From Pontibacter sp. FD36 (GTDB taxonomy: Bacteria; Bacteroidota; Bacteroidia; Cytophagales; Hymenobacteraceae), in NCBI RefSeq assembly GCF_015686655.1, contig NZ_JADPMP010000001.1, positions 310,001 through 374,000 on the forward strand: a DNA stretch of 64,000 bases, read 5' to 3'. Under the pieces are notes generated by a model that was not told the origin of the DNA, searched no databases, and worked only from the letters and a program-made list of their open reading frames with translations. Each line of letters starts with the position of its first letter. Within the stretch, counting starts at the first letter, position 1. The position numbers and the translations under genes are program-made. This document shows positions 52,295-61,000 of this stretch, in pieces.

Positions 52295-52302
52295 CAAAGG
52301 TA
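52295..52302 (-). promoter_or_regulatory. Bacteroidota -7 element (TACCTTTG) of perR-peroxiredoxin
   Basis: Exact TAnnTTTG on the minus strand. The predicted transcription start is near 52288, ten bases upstream of the operator. The element overlaps a copy of the AGGTATAG motif. Confidence 0.55.
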
Positions 52303-52770
52303 TAGCTTCTCTTTAAGAATTAAAAGTGAAGCACTAAAAGTTGTTCGTGAATGGGGGAACTTTGAGTGGGAAAGATGTTTAGGTGTTAGAGAGTTAAGGA
52401 ATTGGAAAGTCTAAACCGTAGTGAGATAACTCGGCAACATTGTGAGCTAAGAAATACTACCGTTTGCCTGTAGGGACAAATGGGACCTGTCAGAAGTATA
52501 CACTTGCCATAGCTGACTATGCCCTCGCTCGCGTCCCGCGAGTGTGAGTTATCAGGCGGACTCTGGCCGCTTTCATTTGTGTCTCAGGCACAGGTGGGAT
52601 GCTGCCGAATTACGCACACTCGCGGGATGAGAACGAGCGTGTTAATAATATATGTCATTTCGAATGCAATGAGAAATCTGAAATAGTGTAACACCCTATC
52701 CAGATTTCTCATTGCATTCGAAATGACAAGAAGAGTTTAACTCCTAAACTCTCAAACTCCTCAACTCAAA
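52303..52770. repeat. Gene-free repeat region between perR and the enoyl-CoA hydratase gene
   Basis: Holds three repeat types. First, an inverted pair built on TCCCGCGAGTGTG (about 52534-52546, complement about 52607-52628). Second, a perfect 27-base inverted repeat with arms 52654-52680 and 52701-52727 (starting GTCATTTCGAATGCAATGAG) and a 20-base loop. Third, an AGTTTGAG-type repeat at 52738-52768 immediately past the hydratase stop. No coding sequence. Confidence 0.8.
52654..52727. repeat. Perfect 27-bp inverted repeat element
   Basis: Arms 52654-52680 and 52701-52727 are exact complements; the loop is AAATAGTGTAACACCCTATC. From memory, ATTTCGAATGCAATGAGAAATCT-like elements recur between genes in many Bacteroidota and resemble REP/MITE-type sequences; copy number in this genome cannot be told from the window. 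Confidence 0.9.
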
Positions 52771-53544
52771 TTAGCGTCCCTTAAACTCCGGCTTGCGCTT
52801 CTCTACAAAGGCGTTCATGCCTTCGGTTTGGTCTTCAGAGGCGAAGCAGAGGTAGAAGTTCTTGCGCTCGAAGTGCAGGCCTTCATCGAGGTTGGTTTCA
52901 AAAGAGCGATTCACGGATTCTTTGGCTAGCTTGGCGGCAACAGGTGACATCTGCGCTACTTCACCAGCCAGTTTAAAAGCTTCTTCCAGGTATAGCTCCA
53001 CTGGCACCACGCGGTTGATCAGGCCATGCTTCTCAGCTTCGTCGGCACTCATGAACTTGCCGGTCAGTACCATTTCCATGGCTTTGGCTTTGCCGATGGC
53101 TTTGGTCAGGCGCTGCGTACCGCCAGCACCTGGCATCACACCAATCTTAATCTCTGGCTGGCCAAACTGTGCCGTTTCTGAAGCTACGATCATGTCACAG
53201 GTCATAGCTAGTTCACAACCGCCACCCAGCGCAAAACCGGATACGGCTGCAATGATGGGTTTCTTAGTTTTGCGAATTTGATCCCAGGTAGAGAACTGGT
53301 CGATGTTTAGCATGTCGATAGCCGTTTTACCAGTCATTTGCTTAATGTCGGCACCAGCAGCGAAGGCACGCTCGTTGCCCGTGATGATGATCGCACGCAC
53401 GTCGTCGTTATCGTCCAGCTCTTTCAGAGCGTCGCGCATTTCGCCCATTAGTTGCAGGTTCAAAGCATTAAGTTCTTTGGGGCGGTTCAGCTGGATAAGG
53501 GCCACGTGCGGACGGGCCTGTGGGGTAACAAGTATAAATTCCAT
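52771..53544 (-). CDS. Enoyl-CoA hydratase/isomerase family protein
   Basis: Crotonase-fold enzyme hydrating 2-enoyl-CoA in fatty-acid oxidation. The 257 residues are of typical length. Oxyanion-hole segments are FAAGADIKQM and GFALGGGCELAM; the catalytic glutamates fall in GGGCELAMTCD and in MPGAGGTQRLTKAIG/KAKAMEMVLTG context as in bacterial enoyl-CoA hydratases. It has no adjacent beta-oxidation genes. The stop is followed by an AGTTTGAG-type repeat and the start is preceded by a 461-base repeat-rich gap. Confidence 0.92.
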   Translation of the reverse strand: MEFILVTPQARPHVALIQLNRPKELNALNLQLMGEMRDALKELDDNDDVRAIIITGNERAFAAGADIKQMTGKTAIDMLNIDQFSTWDQIRKTKKPIIAAVSGFALGGGCELAMTCDMIVASETAQFGQPEIKIGVMPGAGGTQRLTKAIGKAKAMEMVLTGKFMSADEAEKHGLINRVVPVELYLEEAFKLAGEVAQMSPVAAKLAKESVNRSFETNLDEGLHFERKNFYLCFASEDQTEGMNAFVEKRKPEFKGR

Positions 53545-54005
53545 AGTTTAGTCGATGTTAGTTTCGGACTAAGTTACGGCTTTTGAAGAAATCAGAAAAA
53601 GGAGAATTGAAAGACTAAGAAACTAGAATAACTTGAGCATTTGCGGAGATAGTGTTAAGTGTGAGGTTCCCCTCCCGGGTAGGGGCCACTACTGTTAGAA
53701 ACCTGTGGAAGAATTGTTATCTGGCCATTGAGGCTGAATACAGGAAGCGAAACTGTCCCCTTGAGGGGACCATAGGGGTGTAAAAGGCTGCTGTTTTGCT
53801 ATTTGGTTTCTGCTCTGAATGGTCTTCGGCCTACAGAACTCCCCCTTTAGTCCCCTCAAGGGGACAGTTTTAATTGGTAGAAACTAGCTTAGATGCCTTG
53901 TAGAGCCCGTTTTAAAGGTTTCGAACAGTAGTGGGTAGGGGCCCTCTTAAAGGTTAAGAAGGGGCAGGGGGGTAGGCAAGGATTTATTATGAATGCTTAT
54001 TGAAA
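53545..54005. repeat. Gene-free repeat region between the enoyl-CoA hydratase gene and lysC
   Basis: 461 bases with CCCCTC/GAGGGG-rich repeats. A perfect 21-base inverted pair lies at 53750-53770 and 53850-53870 (core TCCCCTTGAGGGGAC), each arm itself nearly palindromic. Further G-rich pieces (TAGGGGCC, GGGCAGGGGGGTAGG) lie at 53679-53688 and 53935-53975. No open frame with coding character. Confidence 0.75.
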
Positions 54006-55271
54006 TTACCTACAGACTACCTGAAAGGTCGTTCTGGTCCGCTGTTCCAGCAGCACCTCTTTGCCTTTGGTGATTTCCTGTATACTAGCGTTGTCGTAGT
54101 TCTTGATCGTGAACAGCTGGAGCCCTGTATTGTAATGGATCGTGAACTGATCTTTTAATGTGTCCAGTAGCTTCTGCAGTCGCTCATCATTGTAATCAGT
54201 ACAGATCGAAAACGAAATAGCCGAGTTCTGCATCAGGTTGATCTTGAGCCGCAGCTCCGACAAAGCATTGAAAATGGTACCCAGGTTCTTTTCGCTGATG
54301 AAGGTGAAGTCCTTGGCACTGAAGGATACCAGGCACTGTTTGTCTTTCACAATAAATGCCGGCGCCAGTTTCTCGAAGCGGCAGTCACAGATCTTGGTGC
54401 CTTTGGCCGTCGGGTCCAGGAAGGATTTTACATACAGTGGGATTGACTTATTGGCCAGCGGCTTGATCGTCTTCGGGTGAATCACGGATGCACCGTAGTA
54501 AGCCATTTCGACTGTCTCCTGGTAGTCCAACTCGCGGTAGCGCACGGTATTGGCAAAGCGCTTTGGGTCAGCGTTGAGCAGACCGGCTACGTCTTTCCAG
54601 ATATAAAGTCCTGCTGCATCGAGGCAGTAAGCAAAGATGGCACCGCTGAAATCAGAGCCCTCGCGGCCAAGGGTCGTGGTGAGGCCATTGTTGGTGCCAC
54701 CCAAGAAGCCCTGCGTCACGATAATTTGTTGCGCCAGTATACCTGGCAAATCGCGTTTGATCACGCGCTCCGTCCAGGCCCAGTCTACGCGGGCTTCCCG
54801 CCAAGTATTATCTGTTTGGATATATTTCCGGCTGTCTATCCAGGTGCTGGCTATACCTTGTTCCTGCAAAAAATAATGCACTATAACAGAAGATATTAAC
54901 TCACCAAAACTCACCACCTGGTCATAGCCTTTGTCGTAATTGGAGGCTGGCTGGCCTTTAGAAGACTGCAGCACCTGCTGCAATTGAGCGAACAGATGTT
55001 CGAGTCGTTCGTATACAGGGTGTTCCCGGTTCGGAAAAAGCTCATTAACAATAGATAGATGGTATTGGCGGCTCTGCAGAAGGGCTTCGCTGAAACTTTG
55101 CCCCGCAGTGGCCAGTTCGTATACCTGTTCCAGGGCATTGGTCGTTTTGCCCATAGCGGACACAACCAGAAGCAGTTCTTTTTCGCCGCCCTGCGCGGAT
55201 ACAATGTGAGCCAGATTTTGCAGTGCAACGGCATCTTTTACAGAAGCGCCACCAAACTTAAATACTTTCAT
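54006..55271 (-). CDS. lysC: Aspartate kinase (monofunctional)
   Basis: Phosphorylates aspartate, first step towards lysine, threonine and methionine. From ATG 55271 it has 421 residues: KFGGASVKDAVAL at the N-terminus, LVVSAMGKTTNAL, FGELISSVIVH, TTLGREGSDFSGAIFAY (substrate site), WKDVAGLLNADPKRF and tandem ACT domains from about residue 300 (SFSICTDYNDERL). The C-terminal ACT is somewhat divergent. Not fused to homoserine dehydrogenase. It is divergent from fbp with a 92-base shared promoter region. Confidence 0.94.
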   Translation of the reverse strand: MKVFKFGGASVKDAVALQNLAHIVSAQGGEKELLLVVSAMGKTTNALEQVYELATAGQSFSEALLQSRQYHLSIVNELFPNREHPVYERLEHLFAQLQQVLQSSKGQPASNYDKGYDQVVSFGELISSVIVHYFLQEQGIASTWIDSRKYIQTDNTWREARVDWAWTERVIKRDLPGILAQQIIVTQGFLGGTNNGLTTTLGREGSDFSGAIFAYCLDAAGLYIWKDVAGLLNADPKRFANTVRYRELDYQETVEMAYYGASVIHPKTIKPLANKSIPLYVKSFLDPTAKGTKICDCRFEKLAPAFIVKDKQCLVSFSAKDFTFISEKNLGTIFNALSELRLKINLMQNSAISFSICTDYNDERLQKLLDTLKDQFTIHYNTGLQLFTIKNYDNASIQEITKGKEVLLEQRTRTTFQVVCR

Positions 55272-55329
55272 CAATTGAGACTATTACTGCGTAAATGTAA
55301 GTATCCTTCGGTTATGTTTCAAAATATCA

Positions 55330-55337
55330 TATTTTTG
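55330..55337 (+). promoter_or_regulatory. Bacteroidota -7 element (TATTTTTG) of fbp
   Basis: Exact TAnnTTTG, 26 bases upstream of the fbp ATG at 55364. Confidence 0.5.
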
Positions 55338-55363
55338 TAGCTATATATTTAAATTTCACCATA

Positions 55364-56389
55364 ATGAATGACAAACTAGCGCTTCCTGTCGGTACCACAC
55401 TTGACAGGTTTATCATGAGAAAGCAGGAGGACTTCCCTTTTGCGACCGGAGAACTTTCGCAGTTGCTGCGCGACATAGCCCTGGCAGCCAAGATTGTAAA
55501 CCGTGAAATTAACCGTGCCGGCCTGATCGATGTGACAGGTGCCTACGGTCAGCAGAACGTGCAGGGAGAAGAACAGCAGAAACTCGACGTGATCGCCAAC
55601 ATCCGCTTCATACGCGCCCTTCGTAACGGAGGCGAGGTGTGTGCCATCATTTCAGAGGAAGAGGACGAAATCATTCATACAGGCAACCTCAAAGGCAAGT
55701 ACATCGTGGCCATCGACCCGTTGGACGGCTCTTCTAACATCGACGTGAACGTATCTATCGGTACCATCTTCTCTATTTACCGCCGTGTGTCTGAGGTAGG
55801 CACAGAGGGTACAATGGAAGACTGCATGCAGAACGGCACCCACCAGATCGCAGCTGGCTATGTTGTATATGGCTCCTCTACGATGCTGGTGTACACGACA
55901 GGCCATGGCGTGAACGGCTTTACTTATGAGCCATCGCTGGGTGAATTTTTCCTGTCTCACCCAAACATGTGCACTCCAAAAACAGGTACGATCTACTCTT
56001 GCAACGAGGGTGGTTACAACAGCTTCCCGGAGGGCATTAAAAACTACCTGAGCTATTGCAAAGAGAACGGTTACTCGGGCCGCTACATCGGTTCGCTGGT
56101 GTCTGATTTCCACCGTAACCTGATCAAGGGCGGGGTATACATTTATCCGTCTACAGCCAAAGCGCCTAACGGCAAATTGCGTCTGCTGTACGAGTGCAAC
56201 GCCTTGGCTTTCATTGCAGAGCAGGCAGGTGGCAAGGCGTCTGACGGCAAGAGCCGCATCATGGAAGTAGAGCCAACCGAATTGCACCAGCGCTCTCCGC
56301 TGATCATCGGATCTGCCGAAATGGTAGATAAGGTGGAGGCGTTCATGAAAGCGGAAGTGAATAAAAAAGAGGAGGTTACAGCTAATTAA
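55364..56389 (+). CDS. fbp: Fructose-1,6-bisphosphatase, class I
   Basis: Gluconeogenic hydrolysis of fructose-1,6-bisphosphate. The 341 residues carry the metal-binding signature [19 protein letters not shown], the preceding EEEDEII loop, and the substrate-binding [15 protein letters not shown] and [20 protein letters not shown] segments. Family-typical length with no fusion. The stop overlaps the stop of the convergent small gene by four bases. Confidence 0.96.
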   Translation: MNDKLALPVGTTLDRFIMRKQEDFPFATGELSQLLRDIALAAKIVNREINRAGLIDVTGAYGQQNVQGEEQQKLDVIANIRFIRALRNGGEVCAIISEEEDEIIHTGNLKGKYIVAIDPLDGSSNIDVNVSIGTIFSIYRRVSEVGTEGTMEDCMQNGTHQIAAGYVVYGSSTMLVYTTGHGVNGFTYEPSLGEFFLSHPNMCTPKTGTIYSCNEGGYNSFPEGIKNYLSYCKENGYSGRYIGSLVSDFHRNLIKGGVYIYPSTAKAPNGKLRLLYECNALAFIAEQAGGKASDGKSRIMEVEPTELHQRSPLIIGSAEMVDKVEAFMKAEVNKKEEVTAN

Positions 56390-56694
56390 TTCTGGCTATA
56401 CCGGAAGCGGATCTGAGCTTTAAGCAGTTCGCGCTCCACAATCAAACGGGCTATGTTTTCGGCTACTTCTTCTTCGGAGGCCGCGAGCATAGCCTGTTTT
56501 ACTTTACGCTCCTCCACATCGATGCGGTAAAGTATATGCAGGAGCTGGTTCAGGTTATGCCGGAGCAGGTATAGCACCATGCGGGACACCTCCTGTATTA
56601 AGTCGTTTTCCTGGGAAGGCAGCCGGTGCTCTGATTCAAACACCCGTTGCAGCTGTCGTGCGGCACTTGCAAGTAGGGCAGGAGAGTAAGTCAT
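56386..56694 (-). CDS. Small helical protein of unknown function
   Basis: From ATG 56694 it encodes 102 residues without a signal peptide: [20 protein letters not shown], then amphipathic helices with basic and Leu-rich faces ([37 protein letters not shown]). Probably an all-helical or coiled-coil cytoplasmic protein. I do not recognise a family. A longer in-frame extension would cross the DUF5606 terminator and its gene tail and is rejected. Confidence 0.7.
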   Translation of the reverse strand: MTYSPALLASAARQLQRVFESEHRLPSQENDLIQEVSRMVLYLLRHNLNQLLHILYRIDVEERKVKQAMLAASEEEVAENIARLIVERELLKAQIRFRYSQN

Positions 56695-56720
56695 AGCTGT
56701 AAGCGTAAGGTATAGCGATA

Positions 56721-56750
56721 AAAAAAAGCCCTCCGGACAGGAGGGCTTTT
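56721..56750 (-). terminator. Terminator after the DUF5606 gene
   Basis: AGCCCTCC / GGAGGGCT stem with a GGACA loop (core 56727-56747); on the minus strand it is followed by a T-run of seven. It separates the DUF5606 gene from the small gene at 56386. Confidence 0.85.
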
Positions 56751-56764
56751 CTATGGGTTGGATT

Positions 56765-57247
56765 TTACTTTTTGGTTTTTTTTGCCTTTGATTCAGCCTT
56801 TTCTTCTGTTTCGGCTTCTTCGCCGCTTTCCTCTGAAGCAGCTTCCTCGCCTGCTGTAAAACCAATGTGCTGGTTCGCAATGCTATACCAGGCTGCGAGT
56901 TTCTTCATGTCAGAAACATACACGCGGTCTTCGTCATAGTCAGGCAGCACGTCCGACATAAAGCTCTTCAGCTCCTCATCAGATGGCTTGTCGCCGAAAG
57001 GCAGCTCCCCGTTATATTTCTGGTGGATGCGGTCCATCACATCAGCCAAGGGCACGGTTGCTTCCTCGTCGTTGGTGTAGATCGAGATCTCGTCCAGCAG
57101 CGACATGCGGTGACGCGCCTGGGCTACCATGCGGGTAGGCTTGTCAGAAAGGCTCTCTACGATTACGCCATTGCGTGTTGGCTTTACGATGCGGTAAAGT
57201 CCGCTCATGCCGGCAATGGCTGCAACTTGTCTTAAATCAATAGGCAT
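56765..57247 (-). CDS. DUF5606 domain protein
   Basis: 160-residue cytoplasmic protein of a family essentially confined to Bacteroidota; function unknown. The N-terminal beta-domain is typical (LRQVAAIAGMSGLYRIV, VIVESLSDKPTRMV, SLLDEISIYT), followed by a helical part to about residue 125, and a highly acidic then basic Lys-rich tail (EEAETEEKAESKAKKTKK) that is probably disordered. Its own terminator lies just downstream. The TonB-domain gene lies 22 bases upstream on the same strand. Confidence 0.88.
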   Translation of the reverse strand: MPIDLRQVAAIAGMSGLYRIVKPTRNGVIVESLSDKPTRMVAQARHRMSLLDEISIYTNDEEATVPLADVMDRIHQKYNGELPFGDKPSDEELKSFMSDVLPDYDEDRVYVSDMKKLAAWYSIANQHIGFTAGEEAASEESGEEAETEEKAESKAKKTKK

Positions 57248-57268
57248 AATCAGGTATAAAACTGTTGG

Positions 57269-57667
57269 TTATAGTTTAAACATTATGGGCACACTGGCCA
57301 CCATGCCGAAGCCGGGGCCGGGTGCTTTGAATTTCAGCATCTTGGCAATTCGCAAGGCCTCCTCTCCGGTGCCTGCGCCTGCATTTTTCAGCACTCTGAA
57401 GCCTGAGGTGGAGCCGTCTTCATTCAGCGTAAAGCTGACGATGCACTCGCCCTGCACCCGGTTGCGGCGGGCCAGAGCCGGGTACTGTATCTGCTTGTCG
57501 ATGAACTTATACATGGCCTCCTGGCCACCTTTGTAGTACTCCGCCACAGGTATAGACTTGGACGGCATCCATACTTCCTTTTCCGTTGCCGTGTCGGCTG
57601 ATTGAGCAGAAGCGGCAAAGGTCATAAAGGCAAATAAAAGAAACAAAATTGAGATTCTACTTTTCAT
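57269..57667 (-). CDS. Secreted TonB C-terminal-domain protein
   Basis: From ATG 57667 it encodes 132 residues: a signal peptide (LFLLFAFMTFAASAQ), then one TonB C-terminal domain with YPALARRNRVQGECIVSFTL, GSTSGFRVLKNAG and EALRIAKMLKFKAPG. There is no membrane anchor or proline-rich spacer as in true TonB, so it is a stand-alone periplasmic TonB-like domain, a class common in Bacteroidota and of unclear role. It might bind TonB-boxes or envelope components. Confidence 0.86.
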   Translation of the reverse strand: MKSRISILFLLFAFMTFAASAQSADTATEKEVWMPSKSIPVAEYYKGGQEAMYKFIDKQIQYPALARRNRVQGECIVSFTLNEDGSTSGFRVLKNAGAGTGEEALRIAKMLKFKAPGPGFGMVASVPIMFKL

Positions 57668-57740
57668 AAGGGTAAAGAATTTAAGTTTGAGTTGGTGCAC
57701 ACCTGGCAAGTCTTCCCCCAAACCGCATACCCTGTGGCAA

Positions 57741-58343
57741 TTAGTATTGCACCTGTGCGTTTACCTCTTCTATAAATTGAAGGATCTCTTCGCGACCTGT
57801 TCTTTTTTCTGCAGAGGTTTTGAACATGCGGGGAAGTTCATCCCAGGTTTCCTGCATCTTACGGGCATACGCGGCTATGGTTGAGTCGGTCTTGGTGGCT
57901 GACTGCTTGTCGGTTTTGGTGAACACGATCACAAAAGGAACGCCGAGCTCGCCCAGATGTTGCATAAAGTCGAGGTCAACCTTCATGGGCTCGTGCCGTG
58001 AGTCGATGAGCACAAACACGCAGGTAAGGTTTTCCCGCTTCTGCATGTAATAGTTGATCATCTTGCGCCACTGTTCCCGCGACTCCTTGCTCACTTTGGC
58101 ATAGCCGTAGCCTGGCAAATCGACTAGGTACCACTGGTCGTTGATCAGGAAGTGATTGATGAGCTGTGTTTTGCCCGGAGACTGGGAGGTCTTGGCCAGC
58201 CCTTTCTGCTCGGTAAGCATGTTGATAAGCGAGGACTTGCCCACATTGGAGCGGCCGATAAAGGCATACTCCGGTTTGTTAGGTTCCGGGCATAAGTCAA
58301 CCCGGGTATTACTTATTAAAAATTTTGCTTCTTTGATAACCAT
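57741..58343 (-). CDS. engB: Ribosome biogenesis GTPase EngB/YsxC
   Basis: Essential GTPase for 50S subunit assembly. The 200 residues show G1 [12 protein letters not shown] near residue 30, switch [14 protein letters not shown]3 [12 protein letters not shown]4 TKTDKQS and G5-region [11 protein letters not shown]. Full length. It stands first in a leftward set followed by the TonB-domain protein after 73 bases. Confidence 0.95.
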   Translation of the reverse strand: MVIKEAKFLISNTRVDLCPEPNKPEYAFIGRSNVGKSSLINMLTEQKGLAKTSQSPGKTQLINHFLINDQWYLVDLPGYGYAKVSKESREQWRKMINYYMQKRENLTCVFVLIDSRHEPMKVDLDFMQHLGELGVPFVIVFTKTDKQSATKTDSTIAAYARKMQETWDELPRMFKTSAEKRTGREEILQFIEEVNAQVQY

Positions 58344-58852
58344 GCAGTTGCTAGCTTAAGTCACCAAGCCTGTAGTTGACTTGCTGATGTGGCAATTATA
58401 ATTTACGATGTGCGAAGTGCCCGGGATATGAGCACATAGCTTATTTGTCAAAATTACTATTATTTTGGCAAACTTAATTTCAGCCAGGCTGTAGAGTGGG
58501 CTTCACAGGCGGGGGAGGGCATCTAAGTTAGATGAAATCCAAAATCGTTTTAATAAATAATCAAGAAAGCTATATAGTTTATATGTATATTTTAATATAT
58601 TTGCTCTCTGTTCTTGAATTGGGTTACTGTGTCAGTATATAAAAATAGATATTAGTGTATCTATTGTAGCGATAGTAGCGTAAGGGGGAAGTTGTTGGGA
58701 TGTGGGAAGGAAAGAAAATAACACAATAGAATAAAGGGAGTGAACCGCCAGCATACCAGATCAATTGGGCGGAGAAACCTTTACTACGTTCTTCAAGAAA
58801 AGATTAACACATATTTCCATACAATCAATAAGTATAACAAACCCTTTACAGC
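58344..58852. other. Intergenic region upstream of the OmpA-family gene
   Basis: 509 bases, A+T-rich in the middle. It contains an exact TATATTTG at 58596-58603 pointing rightward. If that is the promoter, the OmpA-family mRNA has an unusually long leader of about 245 bases. I saw no repeat or open frame worth calling. Confidence 0.6.
58596..58603 (+). promoter_or_regulatory. Putative -7 element (TATATTTG) of the OmpA-family gene
   Basis: Exact TAnnTTTG within a very AT-rich stretch, so chance occurrence is more likely than at the other sites. Confidence 0.35.
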
Positions 58853-60862
58853 ATGAATAATTTAGCCAAATTATTTTCACGGCTTTCATTAGCGCTGGCG
58901 GTTACCTGTGTGAGTGCTTACACAGTAGACGCACAGAGCAACAGAAAGCTGGTACGGACTGGAAACAAATTTTTTGACCGTGAAAACTACCGCGCTGCCC
59001 TGCCATATTATGAGCAAGTGCTGGCCAATGACCCAAACAACGCTGAAGCCCTCTACTTTGCGGGTATCAGCTACATGACTTTCGATAAGGAGAAAGCAGC
59101 AGAATACATCAACAAAGCACAGTCTGTAAAGCCTAACGTTGACCGTGATATTGAGTACTGGCTGGGCCGTATCAACCACATCAACTACCGTTTCGACGAT
59201 GCCATCAAGCATTACCAGGCGTATATCCCGAATATCCGTAAGCGTGATGACTGGCGTCGTGAGGAAGTGGCCATGCTGATTCAGCAGAGCCGCAACGCAC
59301 AGAAAGAGGTTGCTAACCCGAAAGACATCTTTGTAAAGAACCTGGGTGGTGTGGTAAACTCTGAGTTCTCTGAGCACAGCCCGGTAATCTCTTCTGATGA
59401 CAACTATCTGTTGTTCACGTCGCGTAGTGCCGGTAACAACCAGAGTGGCTCTAAAGCTTCTGATGGTGAGTACTTTGAAGATATCTACGAGACACGCCGT
59501 ATCCAGGGTGACGAGTGGGAGCAGCCACGCTCTATCGCTGGTAACCTGAAGAGCTCTGGCCACGATGCTTCTATCCAGCTGTTCGACAACGATACCAAAA
59601 TGCTGCTGTACCGTTCTGTAAACAACGGTGACATCATGTACTCAGAGCGTCAGGCGGATGGTTCATGGGGCGATGCCAAGAGCATTGGTTCTAACATCAA
59701 CACAGCTGACTTTGAGTCTGATGCTTTCATTACGCCAGACAACCAGCGCCTGTACTTCTCAACCAGCCACTACTCTGAAGACGGTGACCTGGATATCTAC
59801 GTATCGCAGCGTCAGCGCAACGGTGAGTGGGGCAAGCCACGCAACGTAGGTGCCGCTATCAACACCAAATTTGATGACGACAGCCCGTACATGGCTGCTG
59901 ACGGATCGCTTTACTTTGCATCACGCGGTCACAACACCATGGGTGGATATGACATCTTCGTGGCCAAATATGACTCAGTGGCCAAGCGTTTCGCTCGTCC
60001 CGAGAACCTGGGTTACCCGGTAAACACACCAGACGATGATACCTACTACCGCCTGAGCCCAGACGGAAGCTACGCATACCTGTCTTCTTACCGCATTGGT
60101 GGTTACGGTGAAAAGGATATCTACACCATCAACTACATCCGTGCTGCCCGTGTGACGGGTCGTGTATATGCTTCTAACGACAGCCTGGCTATACCTGGCC
60201 TGGAGCTTGTTTTCAACGGTCAGCAGGCTGACAAGCGTCCGATCTCTTACCGTGATGTGACCAAGCAGGAAGACGGTCTGTATGACCTGCGCATCCTTTC
60301 TGGCCGTACTTACCAGGTAGAGATTTCCAAAGACGGCGAGGTGCTGAAAACAGAAGCATTCGAAATGCCGATGTCATTGAACGATACTACAACGTTTGAG
60401 CAGAACTTCTACATCGACTTCGGTGATGACACTACCCGTGTAACTTCAGCACCTACGTTGGCAGACAGAGGCACAACTACAGACAAGGCCGCTACCATGG
60501 AGTTCAAGAACATCTACTACGACACCGACAAGTACGAACTGCGTGCTGAGTCTATTCGTGAGCTGGATGCCGTGGCAGCCTTCATGAAAGCCAACCCTAA
60601 TGTGAACGTAAGCATCGAAGGTCATACTGACTCACGTGCAAGTGAACAATATAACATGACACTCGGTGAAAACCGTGCCAACGCTGCCTTCGATTACCTG
60701 GTGCAGCAGGGCATCTCTCCGCGCAGACTGGTAACTGTAAGCTACGGTGAGCGCCGTCCTACAGCGCCAAACAACTCTTCTGCTAACATGCAGCTGAACA
60801 GAAGAACTGAGTTCAGAATCATCCAGCGCCAGGATACACAGCAGGAAGTGCCTGTAAACTAA
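58853..60862 (+). CDS. OmpA-family protein with TPR, PD40 propeller and CRD domains (PorE-like)
   Basis: Envelope protein of 669 residues with signal peptide (cleavage near VDAQS). Domain order: TPR (about 30-130, NYRAALPYYEQVLANDPNNA), PD40 beta-propeller (about 170-400, with repeats such as SPVISSDDNYLLFTS, DNQRLYFST and ADGSLYFAS), a carboxypeptidase-regulatory-like beta-sandwich (about 430-510) and a C-terminal OmpA domain with VSIEGHTDSRASEQYN and LGENRANAAFDYL. That order matches PorE of the type IX secretion system, and porT lies 0.8 kb away; PorE is a lipoprotein, however, and no clear lipobox is seen. Codon bias suggests high expression. Confidence 0.88.
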   Translation: MNNLAKLFSRLSLALAVTCVSAYTVDAQSNRKLVRTGNKFFDRENYRAALPYYEQVLANDPNNAEALYFAGISYMTFDKEKAAEYINKAQSVKPNVDRDIEYWLGRINHINYRFDDAIKHYQAYIPNIRKRDDWRREEVAMLIQQSRNAQKEVANPKDIFVKNLGGVVNSEFSEHSPVISSDDNYLLFTSRSAGNNQSGSKASDGEYFEDIYETRRIQGDEWEQPRSIAGNLKSSGHDASIQLFDNDTKMLLYRSVNNGDIMYSERQADGSWGDAKSIGSNINTADFESDAFITPDNQRLYFSTSHYSEDGDLDIYVSQRQRNGEWGKPRNVGAAINTKFDDDSPYMAADGSLYFASRGHNTMGGYDIFVAKYDSVAKRFARPENLGYPVNTPDDDTYYRLSPDGSYAYLSSYRIGGYGEKDIYTINYIRAARVTGRVYASNDSLAIPGLELVFNGQQADKRPISYRDVTKQEDGLYDLRILSGRTYQVEISKDGEVLKTEAFEMPMSLNDTTTFEQNFYIDFGDDTTRVTSAPTLADRGTTTDKAATMEFKNIYYDTDKYELRAESIRELDAVAAFMKANPNVNVSIEGHTDSRASEQYNMTLGENRANAAFDYLVQQGISPRRLVTVSYGERRPTAPNNSSANMQLNRRTEFRIIQRQDTQQEVPVN

Positions 60863-60886
60863 CCTGAGCAATCATGCTGAATAAAT

Positions 60887-60924
60887 AAAAAAACAGGCTG
60901 GGCACACGCTCAGCCTGTTTTTTT
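60887..60924 (+). terminator. Terminator after the OmpA-family gene
   Basis: 14-base arms (60887-60900, 60911-60924; core ACAGGCTG / CAGCCTGT) with a ten-base loop and a run of seven T. Confidence 0.9.
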
Positions 60925-60967
60925 ATAATAATGGAACATATACTGTGCATAATAGTTACAGGTACAG

Positions 60968-60975
60968 TATTTTTG
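60968..60975 (+). promoter_or_regulatory. Bacteroidota -7 element (TATTTTTG) of ubiE-porT
   Basis: Exact TAnnTTTG 25 bases upstream of the ubiE ATG. Confidence 0.5.
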
Positions 60976-61000
60976 TTCTTTTATTACATAAGCATAACCC

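Noticed and set aside
52500..52740. Inverted repeats considered as an insertion sequence
   Set aside because: No transposase reading frame and total length too small; better seen as REP/MITE-type elements.
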